DNA of 64,000 nucleotides from Pseudotamlana agarivorans (lineage in GTDB: Bacteria > Bacteroidota > Bacteroidia > Flavobacteriales > Flavobacteriaceae). The stretch lies in contig NZ_JAHKPD010000011.1 of assembly GCF_018860245.1 (NCBI RefSeq), positions 1 through 64,000 on the forward strand, given 5' to 3'. The notes beneath the pieces were generated by a model. That model did not search any database. It saw nothing but the letters and a program-made list of their open reading frames with translations, and was not told the DNA's origin. Below, in pieces: positions 16,708 through 25,237 of the stretch. A program made the position numbers and the translations under genes. Position 1 is the stretch's first letter, and the number at the start of each line of letters is the position of its first letter.

Positions 16708-17280
16708 TTGACTACCAATCAACTTTACGAAGAATTAAATAAGGTAAACCACTCCAAAGAAAAGCGGTTACAGTACGCCAATTTGATATTATCAAACCCA
16801 GATTTACTACCAAAAATATTAAATATTCTATTTATGGTAGACGATAAAATGTCTCCTAAAGCGGGTTGGGTTTTAGAATTTATGTGTAGCGAAAACGTAG
16901 AACCACTGCTGCCCTATTTAGACCTTTTTACAGAAAACATTCATAAAGTACATTTGGACTCGGCTGTTCGTCCTGTGGCCAAAATATGTGAATTGCTCGC
17001 AACCCTCTATACTTCAAAAGAAGACAATTCCGTGAAAACGGTTTTAACAGCAGCGCATAAAGAACGTATTATTGAAACTTGTTTTGATTATATGATTAAC
17101 GATGAAAAGGTGGCTGCAAAAGCCTATGGTATGACTACCCTTTTCATGCTCGGACATGAATACGACTGGGTACACCCCGAATTAGAAATCATACTAAATC
17201 GTGATTTTGCAATACAAAGTGCCGCTTTTAAAGCCAGAGCAAGACATATTCTAAAAAAGATGAAAAAACGCAAAACTTAA
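16708..17280 (+). CDS. Conserved helical protein upstream of purB, function unknown
   Basis: The 190-residue product is predicted all-helical, with HEAT-like spacing of hydrophobic segments (AKICELLATLYTS, AAKAYGMTTLFMLGH). The only sensible start is TTG 16708, since the next in-frame Met is over 40 residues downstream inside a conserved-looking segment. It ends 78 bp before purB, which has its own promoter. Similar proteins occur next to purB in related bacteria, which may cause confusing names in databases. I assign no function. Confidence 0.7.
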   Translation: MTTNQLYEELNKVNHSKEKRLQYANLILSNPDLLPKILNILFMVDDKMSPKAGWVLEFMCSENVEPLLPYLDLFTENIHKVHLDSAVRPVAKICELLATLYTSKEDNSVKTVLTAAHKERIIETCFDYMINDEKVAAKAYGMTTLFMLGHEYDWVHPELEIILNRDFAIQSAAFKARARHILKKMKKRKT

Positions 17281-17327
17281 AACCAAAAACTTAAGCTTTT
17301 AGCATTCCGTCTTCCGTTGAAAAAACC

Positions 17328-17335
17328 TATATTTG
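17328..17335 (+). promoter_or_regulatory. -7 box of purB
   Basis: TATATTTG matches TAnnTTTG and lies 23 bp before the purB ATG at 17359. Confidence 0.6.
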
Positions 17336-17358
17336 CAACTTCTTAAAATCTAAAATTT

Positions 17359-18702
17359 ATGTCATTATCAGCATTAAATGCCATCTCTCCAATTGATGGT
17401 CGTTATAGAAGTAAAGTTAGCGAATTGGCTCCTTATTTTTCTGAGGAAGCTTTAATAAAATACCGCGTTTTAGTTGAAATAGAATATTTTATTGCGCTTT
17501 GCGAAATTCCGTTGCCTCAATTAGAATCGATTAATGCATCTGTATTTGACAGTTTAAGAGCGATATACAAAGATTTTTCTACGGAAGATGCGCTAGCTAT
17601 TAAAAAAATTGAAAGCGTAACTAACCACGATGTTAAGGCTGTGGAATATTTCATCAAAGAAAAATTTGATGCTTTAGGATTAGCTGAATACAAAGAGTTT
17701 ATCCACTTCGGATTAACCTCTCAGGACATTAACAACACGGCCATTCCTTTAAGTATCAAGGAAGCTATAAACGATGTTTACATTCCAGAATACACGATTA
17801 TTCTTAATAAATTAAAAGATTTATCTAAAGATTGGGCTGCTGTTTCTATGTTGGCAAGAACCCACGGACAACCAGCTTCCCCTACACGTTTAGGAAAAGA
17901 AATTGAAGTTTTTGTGGTGCGTTTAGAAGCACAATTCAATATTTTAAAAGATATTCCTAATGCTGCTAAATTTGGTGGCGCAACAGGAAACTTTAATGCC
18001 CACCATGTGGCTTACCCAAATAACGATTGGAAAGCTTTTGGAAGTCATTTTGTTGAAGAAAAATTGGGTTTACACCACTCGTTCCCAACAACACAAATAG
18101 AACACTACGATTTTATGGCGGCTTTGTTTGATGCTTTAAAACGCATTAACACGATCATTATCGATTTAGATAGAGATATTTGGACTTACGTGTCTACAGA
18201 TTATTTCAAACAAAAAATTAAAGCTGGTGAAGTAGGAAGTTCTGCAATGCCACATAAAGTAAACCCTATTGATTTTGAAAATTCTGAAGGAAACTTAGGT
18301 ATTGCTAATGCGATTTTCGAGCACCTTTCGGCTAAATTACCTATCTCTAGGTTACAACGTGATTTAACAGATAGCACGGTTTTACGTAACGTTGGCGTGC
18401 CTTTAGGACACACATTAATTGGTTTTAAATCGACTTTAAAAGGTTTAAATAAATTACTTTTAAACGAAGCTAAGTTTGCTGAAGATTTAGAAAACAATTG
18501 GGCTGTAGTTGCTGAAGCTATTCAAACAATTTTACGTCGTGAGGCTTACCCGAACCCTTATGAAGCTTTAAAAGGGTTAACACGTACAAATTCGAAAATA
18601 AACCAAGAGTCTATTTCAAATTTTATTGACACTTTAGAGGTTTCTAACACAATAAAAGACGAATTAAAACGTATTACACCTAGTAACTACACTGGAATTT
18701 AA
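17359..18702 (+). CDS. purB: Adenylosuccinate lyase
   Basis: The enzyme acts twice in purine synthesis. It splits SAICAR to AICAR, and adenylosuccinate to AMP, releasing fumarate each time. The 447-residue protein carries the fumarase/aspartase-superfamily signature SSAMPHKVNP near residue 294, with the catalytic Ser in its flexible loop. TSQDIN and ARTHGQPASPT are further active-site segments. It is a soluble homotetramer in the family. A small membrane-protein gene follows after 6 bp. Confidence 0.96.
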   Translation: MSLSALNAISPIDGRYRSKVSELAPYFSEEALIKYRVLVEIEYFIALCEIPLPQLESINASVFDSLRAIYKDFSTEDALAIKKIESVTNHDVKAVEYFIKEKFDALGLAEYKEFIHFGLTSQDINNTAIPLSIKEAINDVYIPEYTIILNKLKDLSKDWAAVSMLARTHGQPASPTRLGKEIEVFVVRLEAQFNILKDIPNAAKFGGATGNFNAHHVAYPNNDWKAFGSHFVEEKLGLHHSFPTTQIEHYDFMAALFDALKRINTIIIDLDRDIWTYVSTDYFKQKIKAGEVGSSAMPHKVNPIDFENSEGNLGIANAIFEHLSAKLPISRLQRDLTDSTVLRNVGVPLGHTLIGFKSTLKGLNKLLLNEAKFAEDLENNWAVVAEAIQTILRREAYPNPYEALKGLTRTNSKINQESISNFIDTLEVSNTIKDELKRITPSNYTGI

Positions 18703-18708
18703 TAATAT

Positions 18709-18891
18709 ATGCTAAGCGATAAACAATCTTTGATTCTTACCATGATGATGGTAGCTGGAATTTTCTCTTTTGGAATTCTTGACATCTTAGATAATTTTAT
18801 TGTCTTAACCATTCTAACAATTATATTTTTTACTGTGGTTATTAATTTGATTTTGGTTCAGAAAAAATCACGTCGCAACTCAGAAAAATAA
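18709..18891 (+). CDS. Small two-helix membrane protein
   Basis: This 60-residue protein has two hydrophobic segments (about residues 7-24 and 28-50) and a basic tail, KKSRRNSEK, expected to stay in the cytoplasm. It starts 6 bp after purB and a strong terminator follows, so it is probably co-transcribed. I recognise no family. The tight spacing and membrane-like composition make it likely to be real. Confidence 0.6.
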   Translation: MLSDKQSLILTMMMVAGIFSFGILDILDNFIVLTILTIIFFTVVINLILVQKKSRRNSEK

Positions 18892-18910
18892 TATAACCGT
18901 TACATAACAT

Positions 18911-18950
18911 AAAAAAGGCTATTTGAAGGTATTCAAATAGCCTTTTTTTT
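18911..18950 (+). terminator. Terminator after the purB transcript
   Basis: GGCTATTTGAA (18917-18927) and TTCAAATAGCC (18932-18942) form a perfect 11-bp stem with a 4-nt loop, followed by eight T. An A-run precedes the stem, so it can also work on the minus strand. Confidence 0.92.
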
Positions 18951-19094
18951 ATAGTGATTATTTATATAAAAATAAGTCTTCAATAAACGCTTGAAATATT
19001 AGAAAAACTAGACCTTTCTGCCACTAAAAACCTAAAAAGATCTGAAAAATTCTCAAAATAATTTTTATTTTATTGATAATTATAAGTTCCTTTT

Positions 19095-19637
19095 TTACTT
19101 AAAGAAATTCATGATTTCTTCGACTTTAGCTTTATCAAAATCAGATTTCTGCATGGCTTCAATTAAGGTTACTAACTTTTCAGGATTCATATCACTGCCC
19201 AATACGCGCACAATACCGAATCCTTTTTCTTGAGAACTTCCAAAAATTATCAGTTCGTCCGCGACATCATCGGTCCCTAAATACTTCACCGAAATACGAT
19301 CACCTTTAATATTAAACGTCATCAAATCGTTATACTTTTCATCCTTTAAAATGCTTTTTACTTTAGCTATTTCCGTATTAAAGGTGTCCAAATTATTTTC
19401 ATTCAATTTGAATCCAATAAAATTTAATTTATCAACGGAGTGATAGGCCTCCAATTGCTTTTCAGTAAATTCAGATTTATCTACTTCGATCATAGATAAA
19501 GGAAAATCTTGAGAAATAAAATCTTTAGTTTCCTGATGCGCTACAAAATAATGCTGTAAACTGGTTTTATCACTGCAGCTTGTAAAACAAAATGTTATAC
19601 AAATTATTAAGATGCAAAATAGGCTGGATTGTTTCAT
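19095..19637 (-). CDS. DUF4252 lipoprotein
   Basis: The 180-residue protein has a lipoprotein signal ending in FTSC at Cys20 and one DUF4252 domain (about 30-178). DUF4252 proteins are typical of Bacteroidota and often follow ECF sigma genes; their function is unknown. It starts 12 bp after a second DUF4252 gene, and both share the KVEEIMNFFK/KLTDKMNIPGGK style of C-terminus. It is the last gene of the sigma operon and could be a structural or signal-sensing partner of it. Confidence 0.83.
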   Translation of the reverse strand: MKQSSLFCILIICITFCFTSCSDKTSLQHYFVAHQETKDFISQDFPLSMIEVDKSEFTEKQLEAYHSVDKLNFIGFKLNENNLDTFNTEIAKVKSILKDEKYNDLMTFNIKGDRISVKYLGTDDVADELIIFGSSQEKGFGIVRVLGSDMNPEKLVTLIEAMQKSDFDKAKVEEIMNFFK

Positions 19638-19649
19638 AATTTTATTGAT

Positions 19650-20213
19650 TTATTTCTTGTTTTCAAGGTGTTTTCCTCCAGGGATATTCATCTTATCGGT
19701 AAGCTTCGAAATTTGCTTTAAATCAATGTCTCCTGTTAGAGAAACCACAACAGTTTCAATGTCTCGCTTTTCACCGTTTACCTCAACACCTTGATCTTTC
19801 AGAATTTTATCAACACCATTTACAAAAATTAAAAGTTCTTTAACATGATCGGCATTTTTACCTTCTTTAACGTAAAACTTAACATCGGTACCTTCGTCCT
19901 TCACCTCCATTAATTCTTCTAAAGTATTAGAACGTGAAGACACCCATTTCGAGATATCACCAGCAATCGATTTGTTGGCTGTTACAATGGTTTTAAAACT
20001 GGTAATACTTTTAACCATATCCATATAAGCTTCAGCTTCAGGATCGTCTACATTAATGCCCATTTTGGCTATCATTTGAAACATTTTTGGTTTAATTGAC
20101 ACGTAGGTCACATCTGTATTATCGCTATATTTCTCGAATATATCGCTTTGTCCCCACCCTGTAAGCGGTGATAGCAGGACCACTAAAATTAGTGCTAAAA
20201 ATTTATTTTTCAT
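19650..20213 (-). CDS. Exported DUF4252 protein
   Basis: The 187-residue protein begins with a signal peptide (MKNKFLALILVVLLSPLTGWGQ) and carries one DUF4252 domain. It has no lipobox, so it is periplasmic, unlike its lipoprotein neighbour. I put the start at 20213 because the upstream in-frame Met codons only add a charged leader before the signal. It lies 37 bp after the anti-sigma gene. The domain's role is undescribed. Confidence 0.82.
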   Translation of the reverse strand: MKNKFLALILVVLLSPLTGWGQSDIFEKYSDNTDVTYVSIKPKMFQMIAKMGINVDDPEAEAYMDMVKSITSFKTIVTANKSIAGDISKWVSSRSNTLEELMEVKDEGTDVKFYVKEGKNADHVKELLIFVNGVDKILKDQGVEVNGEKRDIETVVVSLTGDIDLKQISKLTDKMNIPGGKHLENKK

Positions 20214-20250
20214 GGTTTTTGTTTTTATGTGATTTGAAATTTTCATGGTT

Positions 20251-20733
20251 TTACTGTTTTTGTTTTTTAAATATAATTTGGGTTGCACTTTCTAATTCAT
20301 TAAGATAATTTAAGGTTGCCGTGCCTTTATTTACTGCTTCAAGATAACCAACAGTTGCCGCACCTTGATTGAGTTTCTCCGAAATCATTTCCAAGGATTT
20401 CGTTACTTCTAAATAAGCCAATTCTGGATCTTCAAAAGTCCCTAAGTCTTGACTTTCATTAAAGTCACTAAAATAAAAACCTAATAATAAAACAACTGCT
20501 GCAGCTATAGAAATCCACTTTAAAACAGACTTAGGCTGCGTTTTTAAAGGAAGTTGTTTCGTAAAAACCTCCTCTTGATTTACTTTAAAATAAGCAAACA
20601 AAGGTTTGTAAACGTCTAAGTGTTCTGGTACGTTCTCTTTAGTGAAATAACGCTTTAACTCTTGCTCTTCGGCTAGGGTAGATTCTCCGTTATCGTACTT
20701 TTCTAATAAGGTTTCTATTTTATTTGATTCCAT
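20251..20733 (-). CDS. Probable membrane anti-sigma factor
   Basis: The 160-residue protein has a cytoplasmic N-terminal part (ETLLEKYDNGESTLAEEQELK) typical of Bacteroidota anti-sigma-like proteins. One transmembrane helix follows at about residues 70-88 (WISIAAAVVLLLGFYF) and then a short periplasmic part. Its start overlaps the end of the ECF sigma gene by 14 bp, the classic sigma/anti-sigma coupling. It should hold the sigma factor inactive at the membrane until a signal arrives. The role is inferred from context and topology. Confidence 0.75.
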   Translation of the reverse strand: MESNKIETLLEKYDNGESTLAEEQELKRYFTKENVPEHLDVYKPLFAYFKVNQEEVFTKQLPLKTQPKSVLKWISIAAAVVLLLGFYFSDFNESQDLGTFEDPELAYLEVTKSLEMISEKLNQGAATVGYLEAVNKGTATLNYLNELESATQIIFKKQKQ

Positions 20734-21229
20734 AATTATGGGTATGAGTCAATTTTTCTCTAATCGTTTTCCTTGCTCTTGATAAGGCCACGCGAACCGC
20801 TGTTTGGTTCATGTCTAACATTTTGGCAATCTCATCAAAATCATACGCTTCAATATCTCTTAATTGAATAATTAACCGTTGTTGCTCTGGCAAATTTTCA
20901 ATTATTTTTTCAACCCAAGTTAGACTATCATTCAATTCAACTTGCTTTTGCAATGCCATTTGCTTGTCTTCGTAATTGCTATGCACAATTTTTAGATTCT
21001 GAGATTGCTTCGATTTCAGCTTATCATAGCAATAATTTTTTGTCATCGTCATAGAAAAAGCCTCCACATTTTTATACGCTTTAATTTTTGCCTTATTGTT
21101 CCATAGTTTAATGAGTACCTCTTGGGTAGCGTCTTCAGCTTCTTCTGTAGAAACCAATAAACGCTTTGCCAAACGAAACACTTTATCTTTAAACGGTGTT
21201 ACAATATGTAAAAATTCAGTTGGAGTCAT
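20720..21229 (-). CDS. ECF RNA polymerase sigma factor
   Basis: The 169-residue protein has sigma region 2 (about 15-80; EDATQEVLIKLWNN, MTKNYCYDKL) and region 4 (about 110-160; LPEQQRLIIQLRDIEAYDFDEIAKMLDMNQTAVRV). Nothing else is attached, as in extracytoplasmic-function sigma factors. It leads a four-gene operon with an anti-sigma factor and two DUF4252 proteins. It is divergent from two S41 proteases, which may be part of its regulon. The inducing signal is unknown. Confidence 0.92.
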   Translation of the reverse strand: MTPTEFLHIVTPFKDKVFRLAKRLLVSTEEAEDATQEVLIKLWNNKAKIKAYKNVEAFSMTMTKNYCYDKLKSKQSQNLKIVHSNYEDKQMALQKQVELNDSLTWVEKIIENLPEQQRLIIQLRDIEAYDFDEIAKMLDMNQTAVRVALSRARKTIREKLTHTHNYGIK

Positions 21230-21408
21230 TTTTAGTTTTGGTTGATAAACAGCTTTATAGGTCTATTTGTTATTACGACGAACACCAGGCTTTTTTGTTA
21301 CAATTAAATTATTAAAGGCCTTCATTATTTTTTTAGTACGCAATAATCTCTGTAAATTTAGAGTTTATTTGAGGGCTAACTTAAAAACTAATTAAATCTT
21401 AATCCTAT

Positions 21409-22944
21409 ATGAAACAAATCAAACTTATTACCTTCCTTACTTTAACAATATGTTTATTCAATTTAACACTTAGTTGTTCTAAAACTGATGATGTTATTGA
21501 TGTTGTAGAAGAAGTTATACCTCCTGAGGAAAATGAAACAGAACAACCTATTGTATTAAGCAATGAAGTTAATGATTTTGTATGGTTAGGTTTAAACGAA
21601 GTTTATTTGTGGCAGAATGAAATTGCCAACCTCGCAGATGATAAATTTTCTAACACCGATGAATATTATACATTCTTAAACACGTATGATACGCCAGAAA
21701 ACCTATTTGAAGATTTACTTTATAAACGTGGCGACGTTGATAAATTTAGTTTTATTGTAGATGACTATAGAGCATTAAACAATGCTTTTCAAGGCATTTC
21801 TAAAAGTAATGGTTTAGATATTGGTTTGGTGAGATTAGGCAATACAAATGATATCTTTGGCTTTGTTTCTTATGTTGCAAATAATTCTGATGCCGCTTCA
21901 AAAGACATTAAAAGAGGTGACTTTTTCCTGTCTGTGGACAACCAACAGCTCACCGTTGACAATTATGGTGATTTATTATTTGGTGACAATGCTTCCTACA
22001 CCTTAGGAATGGCAACCATTACTAATAATACCATCGAACATAATGGTAAAAACATATCATTAACCAAAACAGAATTTACAGAAAGCCCAATACACATAAG
22101 TAAAGTTATAGAAACCCAAGGAATCAAGGTAGGCTATCTTATGTATAATAGTTTTATAGCTAATTTTGACAACGACCTCAATACAGCTATTACCGATTTA
22201 AAATCTCAAGGAATTACAGAACTCGTTTTAGATTTAAGGTACAACCCGGGAGGCCGAGTAACTTCGGCATTAGCATTATGCAGCATGATTACAGGTCAAT
22301 TTAATGGTGATGTTCTAATTAAAGAACAATGGAACACGAAATACCAGAGTTATTTTGAGCAGGAAGATCCAGAATATTTAATAAACCGCTTCCCTAACGC
22401 CCTTTTAGATGGTACTTCAATTTCATCTTTAAACTTAAATAAAGTTTACATTCTAACTACAGACGGAACAGCATCTGCAAGTGAATTAATTATTAATGGC
22501 TTGGATCCATATATTGACGTGGTTCAAATTGGAACAAATACGACAGGAAAATACACGGCTTCGGTAACCTTATATGATTCTGAAAATTTTGGAGAAACAA
22601 ATGCCAACCCTAACCACACCTATGCCTTACAACCTTTAGTATATAAATCGGCAAATGTAAATGGTGTTTCAGATTATTTTAATGGTTTAACACCAGATTA
22701 CTTAATGACTTACCAAACAAGTACCGGTGCAACAGCAGAAGGTGAAAACCTATTAAACCTTGGTACACTTGGTGATATTAACGAACCTTTTTTAGCTAAA
22801 GCCTTATCTCTAATCACAGGTACAACCACAAAAGCTAGCCAAGCAAATAAAGCTTTTATAGGTTTAGATGTAAAACATATTGGAGGGTCTAAAGACTTTA
22901 ATCCTTTAAGAAATGGCATGTACACAACTTTAAAAATCAACTAA
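21409..22944 (+). CDS. S41-family (C-terminal processing) peptidase lipoprotein, copy 1
   Basis: The 511-residue protein has a lipoprotein signal ending in LSCSK (Cys23). A linker rich in Val and Glu follows, then an N-terminal helical part, a PDZ-like domain (about 150-230) and the peptidase core. The Ser-Lys dyad is S356 (TASASE) and K381 (TTGKY), spaced 25 residues apart as in the Tsp protease. It should be an envelope protease that cuts near C-termini. A paralogue follows after 19 bp. It lies divergent from an ECF sigma operon. Confidence 0.88.
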   Translation: MKQIKLITFLTLTICLFNLTLSCSKTDDVIDVVEEVIPPEENETEQPIVLSNEVNDFVWLGLNEVYLWQNEIANLADDKFSNTDEYYTFLNTYDTPENLFEDLLYKRGDVDKFSFIVDDYRALNNAFQGISKSNGLDIGLVRLGNTNDIFGFVSYVANNSDAASKDIKRGDFFLSVDNQQLTVDNYGDLLFGDNASYTLGMATITNNTIEHNGKNISLTKTEFTESPIHISKVIETQGIKVGYLMYNSFIANFDNDLNTAITDLKSQGITELVLDLRYNPGGRVTSALALCSMITGQFNGDVLIKEQWNTKYQSYFEQEDPEYLINRFPNALLDGTSISSLNLNKVYILTTDGTASASELIINGLDPYIDVVQIGTNTTGKYTASVTLYDSENFGETNANPNHTYALQPLVYKSANVNGVSDYFNGLTPDYLMTYQTSTGATAEGENLLNLGTLGDINEPFLAKALSLITGTTTKASQANKAFIGLDVKHIGGSKDFNPLRNGMYTTLKIN

Positions 22945-22963
22945 CGACCTACACCCCATTTTA

Positions 22964-24436
22964 ATGAATCGAATTAAGGTTACCTTCTTATTACTGTGCA
23001 GCTGCTTAACAATTAGTTGTTTTGAAGACTTAGACGACCAGATTACTACAACTAATGAAATTAATGATTTTGTTTGGAGTGGTATGAATCATTTTTATTT
23101 GTATAAAGATAATGTACCTAATTTAGCTAACAATCGATTTTCAATTAGTACAGGAGAATACGCCAGTTATCTAGATGGTTTTTCTAACCCCGAAGATTTA
23201 TTTGAAAGTTTAATTTACAACAGACAAACTGTAGACCGATTTAGCTGGATTGTAGATGATTTTATTGCTTTAGAAGAATCATTTAAAGGCGTTAGTATAA
23301 CCAACGGTATGGAGTTTCAACTGTATCGATTTTCTACTACAGACTCAAGGGTTTTTGGGGTAATCACCCATGTCTTACCAAATACTACGGCTAATAATCA
23401 AGGCCTAATTCGTGGCGATTTGTTTTATGCTATTGATGGTACTTTACTTGATACGAGCAACTACTCACAACTTTTAGGTCGAAGTAATTATAGTATTGAC
23501 CTTGGTTTTTATGATGATAATGGTACCGATGAAAGGGACGATGATGTCATTACGCCTCTTGATAAAAATATCGCGCTAACAAAGGCTCAATATTCTGAAA
23601 ACCCTATTTATATTGACCAAGTGCTAACCGTTAATAATAGAAAAATTGGATACTTGATGTACAATGGTTTCACCGGAACGGAAACCTATAACAACGAATT
23701 AAACAATGTTTTTGCAAATTTTAAAACTGAAACCGTAAATGAACTAGTTTTAGACTTACGATACAACTCTGGTGGTTCGGTAAACACTGCAATTTTATTA
23801 TCTAGTATGATTACGGGGCAGTATACAGGTGAAATATTCTCCACAGAACAATGGAATGCAGAATTCCAAGCTGCTTTTGAAAAAAACGAGCCTGAGCAAC
23901 TTATCAACCGTTTTGTAGACAACTACAATGGTACTTCGCTACAAAGTCTAAACCTGTCAAAAGTATACATTCTAACAACAAGTAGAAGCGCCTCTGCGAG
24001 CGAACTGGTTATAAACGCCTTAAGTCCTTATATTCAAGTGGTACAAATTGGTACGACAACAGCTGGGAAATACCAGGCTTCAACAACAATATATGATTCA
24101 CCTGATTTTAGACGTCAGGGAGCCAACCCAGGACACACCTACGCCATGCAACCATTAATTTACAAATCTTTAAACGTAGATGGTGTGACCGATTACTTTG
24201 AAGGACTTGATCCAACGATAGAAATAGCCGAAAACATTCTCAACCTGGGCGTTTTAGGAGATGTGAACGAACCGCTACTTTCTGCGGCCATATCAGATAT
24301 TTCTGGCACAGCAAAAAAGACTAATCATAAAAGTTACCCAATTGATATTTTAGAGAATAGTAACGATTTTAAAATGGTGCAACCTGGTATGTACGTCGAT
24401 AAAGAATTACCTTTACATCTAACAAATCTATATTAA
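22964..24436 (+). CDS. S41-family peptidase lipoprotein, copy 2
   Basis: The 490-residue protein is clearly a tandem duplicate of the gene before it. It shares EINDFVWSGMNHFYLYKDNVPNL-like N-terminal segments, a PDZ-like domain and the dyad S344 (SASASE) and K369 (TAGKY). The signal ends in LTISC (Cys19). The pair lies in one transcription unit. Divergence is strongest in the PDZ-like and C-terminal parts, so the two may recognise different substrates. Confidence 0.88.
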   Translation: MNRIKVTFLLLCSCLTISCFEDLDDQITTTNEINDFVWSGMNHFYLYKDNVPNLANNRFSISTGEYASYLDGFSNPEDLFESLIYNRQTVDRFSWIVDDFIALEESFKGVSITNGMEFQLYRFSTTDSRVFGVITHVLPNTTANNQGLIRGDLFYAIDGTLLDTSNYSQLLGRSNYSIDLGFYDDNGTDERDDDVITPLDKNIALTKAQYSENPIYIDQVLTVNNRKIGYLMYNGFTGTETYNNELNNVFANFKTETVNELVLDLRYNSGGSVNTAILLSSMITGQYTGEIFSTEQWNAEFQAAFEKNEPEQLINRFVDNYNGTSLQSLNLSKVYILTTSRSASASELVINALSPYIQVVQIGTTTAGKYQASTTIYDSPDFRRQGANPGHTYAMQPLIYKSLNVDGVTDYFEGLDPTIEIAENILNLGVLGDVNEPLLSAAISDISGTAKKTNHKSYPIDILENSNDFKMVQPGMYVDKELPLHLTNLY

Positions 24437-24437
24437 A

Positions 24438-25163
24438 TTGAACAAAAATAAAACCTACTTCAACTGGAGTTCTGGTAAAGATTCTGCTTTAGCTTTATAC
24501 CATTTATTGCAAGATGAAAATTACAAGGTGGATGAATTAATTACCACTGTAAATAGTCATTATAATCGCGTATCAATGCATGGCCTTAGAAAAGAACTTC
24601 TAACCGCGCAAACCGATGCCATTAACATTCCAGCACGACTTATTGAACTTCCTGAAATGCCAAGTATGGAAGTTTATGAGCAAAAAATGCTAGAGATGGT
24701 AACCCGCCTAAAAGACGAAGGTTTTACACATAGTGCCTTTGGTGATATTTTTCTTGAAGATTTGCGTGTTTACAGAGAAAAACAATTAGCCAAACAAGGT
24801 TTTACAGCGGTTTTCCCGATTTGGAAACGCGACACCAAAGCGCTTTTAAATGAATTTTTAGACTTAGGCTTTAAAACTATTATCGTTTGTGCCAATTCTA
24901 AATATTTTGGCGAAGATTTTGTTGGTACAATCATTGACAAAAACTTCATTGAAAACCTACCAGAAGGCGTAGATCCTTGTGGTGAAAATGGTGAATTCCA
25001 TACCTTTTGTTTTGACGGCCCTATTTTTAAAAACCCTGTAGAATTTACGATTGGCGAAAAAGTATTACGCGAATACAATGCTCCTAAGAAGGAAGATAAT
25101 GATTCGATATGCAAAAGTGATTCTGAAAAATATGGGGTTTGGTATTGTGATTTGATTCCTTAA
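24438..25163 (+). CDS. DUF71 / Dph6-type ATP pyrophosphatase, copy 1
   Basis: The 241-residue protein is an adenine-nucleotide alpha hydrolase with the PP-loop SSGKDS at residues 11-16. It also has the DUF71 motifs MHGLRKEL, AFGDIFLEDLR and CGENGEFHTF. Eukaryotic and archaeal relatives amidate diphthine. Bacterial members near cobalamin genes have been predicted to act in B12 salvage. It converges on the B12 receptor gene, and a second DUF71 gene lies at 30355. The start is TTG 24438, since no ATG precedes the PP-loop. Confidence 0.82.
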   Translation: MNKNKTYFNWSSGKDSALALYHLLQDENYKVDELITTVNSHYNRVSMHGLRKELLTAQTDAINIPARLIELPEMPSMEVYEQKMLEMVTRLKDEGFTHSAFGDIFLEDLRVYREKQLAKQGFTAVFPIWKRDTKALLNEFLDLGFKTIIVCANSKYFGEDFVGTIIDKNFIENLPEGVDPCGENGEFHTFCFDGPIFKNPVEFTIGEKVLREYNAPKKEDNDSICKSDSEKYGVWYCDLIP

Positions 25164-25167
25164 AAAA

Positions 25168-25211
25168 AGCGATTTAAAGTGTTGAATTTAGATTCAGCAC
25201 TTTAAATCGCT
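25168..25211 (-). terminator. Terminator of the B12 receptor gene
   Basis: A 20-bp stem with one mismatch (a G-U wobble in one direction) and a 4-nt loop runs 25168-25187 against 25192-25211. On the minus strand it is followed by seven T, so it ends the receptor transcript. It also lies just after the stop codon of the convergent gene. Confidence 0.92.
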
Positions 25212-25237
25212 CCTAAAAAACTAGATTATAGTAACGC

